DNA from: Bacteroidales bacterium | Lineage (GTDB): Bacteria > Bacteroidota > Bacteroidia > Bacteroidales > UBA932 | Length of the DNA stretch: 64,000 nucleotides | Assembly (NCBI GenBank): GCA_016286385.1 | Contig: JAEESO010000001.1 | Coordinates: 1 to 64,000 of the forward strand | Reading direction: 5' to 3' | Part shown: one piece after another, positions 61,234-64,000 of the stretch | Numbering within the stretch: the first letter of the stretch is position 1 | Layout: the number at the start of each line of letters is the position of its first letter | Notes under the pieces: model-generated | The model's database searches: none | Seen by the model: only the letters and a program-made list of their open reading frames with translations | What the model was told of the DNA's origin: nothing | Made by a program: the position numbers and the translations under genes

Positions 61234-63888
61234 TTATTCGTAGCAGAGTTTGTAGAGGCCGAAGCCCACGTTCTGCATCTGTGCAGCTATGTAAAGATCT
61301 CCGTTAATCACTCTGGTGGTAATATCCATGCCGCTGTTGCTGGCTGCAAGGCCACCGGATACAAGATCACGACGGTACAGACGGGTGCCGGTACTTGCAA
61401 CCTTGTTCCAGCTGTCTGTAAGTTCTCCCTGCCTTACACGGACATAACCTGTCTTGTTGTTAACGAAGTTACCGTATACGACATAGCGGTAGCCTTCCCA
61501 TTCAACGAAATTGTAACCAAGAACGAAACCGTTGGTGCCCTCATCATAGTCAAGAGGGGAAAGGGTAACGGCAATACCGCCCTCTGTCTTCAGGGAATTA
61601 CCAAGAGTGGCAAACTGTCCGCGTGCCTCTGTACCGCGTCCGGGAGAATAGACACCGGCAGTTCCGTCCGGGATGGGATAGAAAGCACAGACTCCGGTGT
61701 GTGAACCAAATGCATCAACTGTCTTGATACGTCCTACCAGATACATGCTGCTACCGGCAGGAACACCATTCAGGAGGAAAGTGACAACACCATTACCGCT
61801 GCCATCTGTCTTGTCAAACAGCAGGACACCATCCTGGAGAGTTCCCCAGACAGTGAATGTGTCTCCATACCAGTTGTCTGTGGCCCATGTGGTAAGTGTG
61901 ATTGCCTTGGGGGCGTTGTCAATGCCATTGGCCCACATATAAAGTTTGGGGTCCTCTCCTCCGCGGGTAAGGTTGGAGCAGATGAGAACATCTTTGCCGC
62001 CGTTAACGTTTGCGTCAGTGTTCTTTACAACACGGGGGCAGGTCAGGGCATGAGCGCCTCCGGAGACACCTTCTACATTTACCAGTTTTGCCTGGTTGGG
62101 ATCTGCAATACTGATTGCCCAAAGCTTTGCTGCAGCTGAACTCTCGGCAATATAGACGTAATCATCATCCATGGCGATGTTGCGGTCTGTTCCGGGAGTG
62201 CCGCCATAATATGTGTTCCAGGCTTCAGTGTCAGTGGAGTTCTTTGCAAACAGGGTCTTGATGGTGAGTTCCTTGGGGGTGGCGGGGATTTCGTCGCCAA
62301 GGTAGATGATCATCTTCTGGTAGCGGGCCTGACCGCCGGTGTCGGTTGTGAATGCCACGGATGCAACGCCTTCTTCAGCGGCTGCTGTCCAGAGTTCCGT
62401 AGATGAGTCAACCGTGCTCAAGGCACCACTGTCAGGGGTAGCTGCAAAAGCCTTGCTCTTGTCGTAAGTAATCTTGATGGATTTTATGTAGTACTTTGCA
62501 GAGGTTATTGTAGTGATGTTGCCGGCGTAAGTGCGAGCTCCAGCAGGGCTGGTATAATACTTGGGAGGATTGGCACCAGTTGCCTTGTCAAAGGTAACAG
62601 TGATATCGTCAACTGTGAGATTGGTGAGATCCTGGGCGTTTGCGTATCCCTGTGCGGTGAAATCAATGGTCACCTTGGGGATAAGGTCTACGCCAAGCTG
62701 TACGATATGGATCTTCTGGACAAGATTGCCGTTGTCCTTGCGTACTACTTCTATGTCGGTCTCACGTGGCTCACCGGTTTCATTCTCGGTGAGGGTAAGG
62801 GTGAGGGTGTAATCGGCCTTGGTGATGACTGCCTTAACCCAGTCTACTGCAGGTTCGCTTACTTCCACATCTACGTTGGAAGTGAGGGAGATCACAAAGT
62901 CTCCGGCGGAAGCAGGGATTGCGGCAATCTCGTCTGCGGGAGTAACAACCACAAGGTCTGCGGATGCAATGAAGGAGAGTTTTACCATTGATGAGAGGCC
63001 CTTGTCATTCTGTGCCCATACAAGTACCTGACCGGCCTGGAAAGGATCCGGAACGTTTACGACAACCTGGCTGCCCACGATCTTTGCGCTGTAGAGGCCG
63101 CCTGCAAAGCAGTCAACCATCTCTGCGGTGCCGTTGGTAACGGTGAAGTCAATCTTCAGGGTTGCGCCTGCGGCTGCTTCATACTCTTTATTTGCAATGA
63201 CAAGTTTGAAAGCCTTAGCCATTGGTATGGTGTAAACTACCTCAGGGTCACCGTTGAGGGTGAATACAACCTCCCCGTCCTTCTCTTCGATGGACTTGAG
63301 GATTGAGTCTCCGGCAGCGCCTGCGCCGTCTTCGCCAACAACCTTACCAAGGTCTGTCTCTGCGCCGGAGAGGGTCATCCAGAGATGGCCGTCTTCCTTG
63401 ATCTGGAAGGTGGGAACTACGTTTGCGGGAACGGGTTTGCCGCCAACAAGGATAGGCTCTCCGTCAATTGCCCATACAAGTTCGTCGTTGTAACTGATGA
63501 TCTGGGGTGTCTTACCGTCAACGCCGTCAGTACCGTTGGTTCCGTCAGTACCGTTGGTTCCGTTAGTTCCGTTGGTACCGTTTGTTCCGTCCTTGCCGTC
63601 CTTACCGTTATAGAGGGTAACGGTTTTGCCGCCTACGAAATTGATGGTGTACCCGCCTTCAATCTCCTGGATGGACTCTACGAAACCGCCTTTCTTCCAT
63701 TCTTCAATGGTGGCAGCGATACCGGTGACCTGCTCTGAGAGGGCATTCACCTTCTGTTCCAGTGTGGACACTTTCTTGTCAAGGGCGTCAACTTTGCCCT
63801 TGAGCTCAGTGTCGTCGTACTCTTTGGCGCAGCTGGCAATAGCCAGGCCTGCTGTAAGAGCGAGGAATACTTTAAAGAGTTTTCTCAT
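61234..63888 (-). CDS. Large modular surface lipoprotein (DUF4988, collagen-like, BACON-like)
   Basis: 884 residues, lipobox AIASC. Residues 25-65 form a coiled coil of heptads (LKGKVDALDKKVSTLEQKV). Residues about 75-90 (YTINFVGGKTVTLYNGKDG) are a DUF4988/PL29 N-terminal type module. A collagen-like GTN/GTD run follows at 93-125, then a beta-rich domain and a BACON-like domain ending HIVQLGVD. The C-terminal 350 residues (from LTIKTLFAKNSTDTEAWN) look like a beta-propeller, perhaps DUF4623. The protein is probably cell-surface and adhesive or glycan-binding. No hydrolase motif is seen. Confidence 0.75.
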   Translation of the reverse strand: MRKLFKVFLALTAGLAIASCAKEYDDTELKGKVDALDKKVSTLEQKVNALSEQVTGIAATIEEWKKGGFVESIQEIEGGYTINFVGGKTVTLYNGKDGKDGTNGTNGTNGTNGTDGTNGTDGVDGKTPQIISYNDELVWAIDGEPILVGGKPVPANVVPTFQIKEDGHLWMTLSGAETDLGKVVGEDGAGAAGDSILKSIEEKDGEVVFTLNGDPEVVYTIPMAKAFKLVIANKEYEAAAGATLKIDFTVTNGTAEMVDCFAGGLYSAKIVGSQVVVNVPDPFQAGQVLVWAQNDKGLSSMVKLSFIASADLVVVTPADEIAAIPASAGDFVISLTSNVDVEVSEPAVDWVKAVITKADYTLTLTLTENETGEPRETDIEVVRKDNGNLVQKIHIVQLGVDLIPKVTIDFTAQGYANAQDLTNLTVDDITVTFDKATGANPPKYYTSPAGARTYAGNITTITSAKYYIKSIKITYDKSKAFAATPDSGALSTVDSSTELWTAAAEEGVASVAFTTDTGGQARYQKMIIYLGDEIPATPKELTIKTLFAKNSTDTEAWNTYYGGTPGTDRNIAMDDDYVYIAESSAAAKLWAISIADPNQAKLVNVEGVSGGAHALTCPRVVKNTDANVNGGKDVLICSNLTRGGEDPKLYMWANGIDNAPKAITLTTWATDNWYGDTFTVWGTLQDGVLLFDKTDGSGNGVVTFLLNGVPAGSSMYLVGRIKTVDAFGSHTGVCAFYPIPDGTAGVYSPGRGTEARGQFATLGNSLKTEGGIAVTLSPLDYDEGTNGFVLGYNFVEWEGYRYVVYGNFVNNKTGYVRVRQGELTDSWNKVASTGTRLYRRDLVSGGLAASNSGMDITTRVINGDLYIAAQMQNVGFGLYKLCYE

Positions 63889-63956
63889 GCTGATAATGAA
63901 TTAGTTATGTAGATAATAAATATTATTAAAGTGTGGTGTACTGTGGTATTCTAATG

Positions 63957-63964
63957 CAAATATA
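63957..63964 (-). promoter_or_regulatory. -7 box for the modular lipoprotein
   Basis: TATATTTG with a leader of about 62 nt to the ATG at 63888. The leader is AT-rich with no hairpin of note. Confidence 0.5.
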
Positions 63965-64000
63965 GGGATTATTTTGCTCTTACGCAATAGTAAGGGGCAT

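Noticed and set aside
1..64000. GGCCGAT enrichment as a pure codon effect
   Set aside because: It occurs in several frames, on both strands and in non-coding hairpins, so codon choice alone seems insufficient. A formal shuffle test is still needed.

Overview
The window is about 64 kb of a Bacteroidales-type (Bacteroidota) chromosome. The evidence is a SusC/SusD pair with surface glycan-binding lipoproteins, many short lipoprotein signals, promoters of the TAnnTTTG (-7) class in front of most genes, few Shine-Dalgarno sites, and housekeeping proteins of Bacteroidota type. GC content looks moderately high (low-to-mid 50s by eye) in native genes and visibly lower in a few accessory islands. I do not assign a genus.

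Layout. 1-1.0 kb: the start of a lipoprotein, a decayed GH5 remnant and tRNA-Leu. 1.06-6.2 kb: a minus-strand operon of an AsmA-like envelope protein, prmA and an AlkZ-related protein. 6.4-14.4 kb: housekeeping genes (efp, cmk, ispH, rlmH) with an NtrX/NtrY-like two-component pair, then a small exported DUF4783 protein. 14.4-15.1 kb: a gene-free array of REP-like palindromes. 15.3-39.8 kb: an AraC-type regulator and a long plus-strand polysaccharide utilization locus (PUL) for beta-mannan/glucomannan. 39.8-44.6 kb: repeats, a small exported protein, a low-GC island with a DUF262-HNH protein and an EcoRI-type adenine methylase, a 6S-like structured RNA and an orphan gene. 44.7-48.3 kb: a GH2 enzyme and a divergent GPH sugar transporter. 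48.2-50.5 kb: a sensor kinase and a kinase-like partner without an ATPase domain. 50.6-52.5 kb: a RAYT (REP-associated transposase) element bounded by inverted REP arms. 52.6-57.7 kb: rpmH and a tightly overlapping polA-sigma-rsmG operon, with a phosphodiesterase divergent from polA. 57.6-60.3 kb: a GH89 enzyme fused to an endonuclease/exonuclease/phosphatase domain. 60.5-61.2 kb: a MNT/HEPN toxin-antitoxin pair between identical terminators. 61.2-63.9 kb: a large modular lipoprotein.

How the PUL should work (inference from the families). Surface GH26, GH5_7 and GH5_4 enzymes cut mannan or glucomannan. SGBPs and SusD capture the fragments and SusC imports them. Periplasmic or membrane-bound GH26, GH3, GH31 and the SGNH esterase trim mannobiose units, side chains and acetyl groups. 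A GPH-type symporter could carry mannobiose into the cytoplasm. There the AGE-family epimerase makes mannosyl-glucose and the GH130 phosphorylase releases mannose-1-phosphate and glucose.

The strongest unexplained signal is a short DNA word, GGCCGAT (or its complement ATCGGCC). I counted it by hand about 106 times in 64 kb, against roughly 10 expected from base composition. It occurs in all reading frames, on both strands and in intergenic hairpins, and is absent from the low-GC islands. It behaves like an uptake-type or methylation-type genome signature. Other leads are the 6S-like RNA next to the methylase island, the GH89-EEP fusion, palindromic repeats translated in frame inside GH3 and PolA, and a set of promoters whose -7 box lies only 4-6 nt before the ATG.
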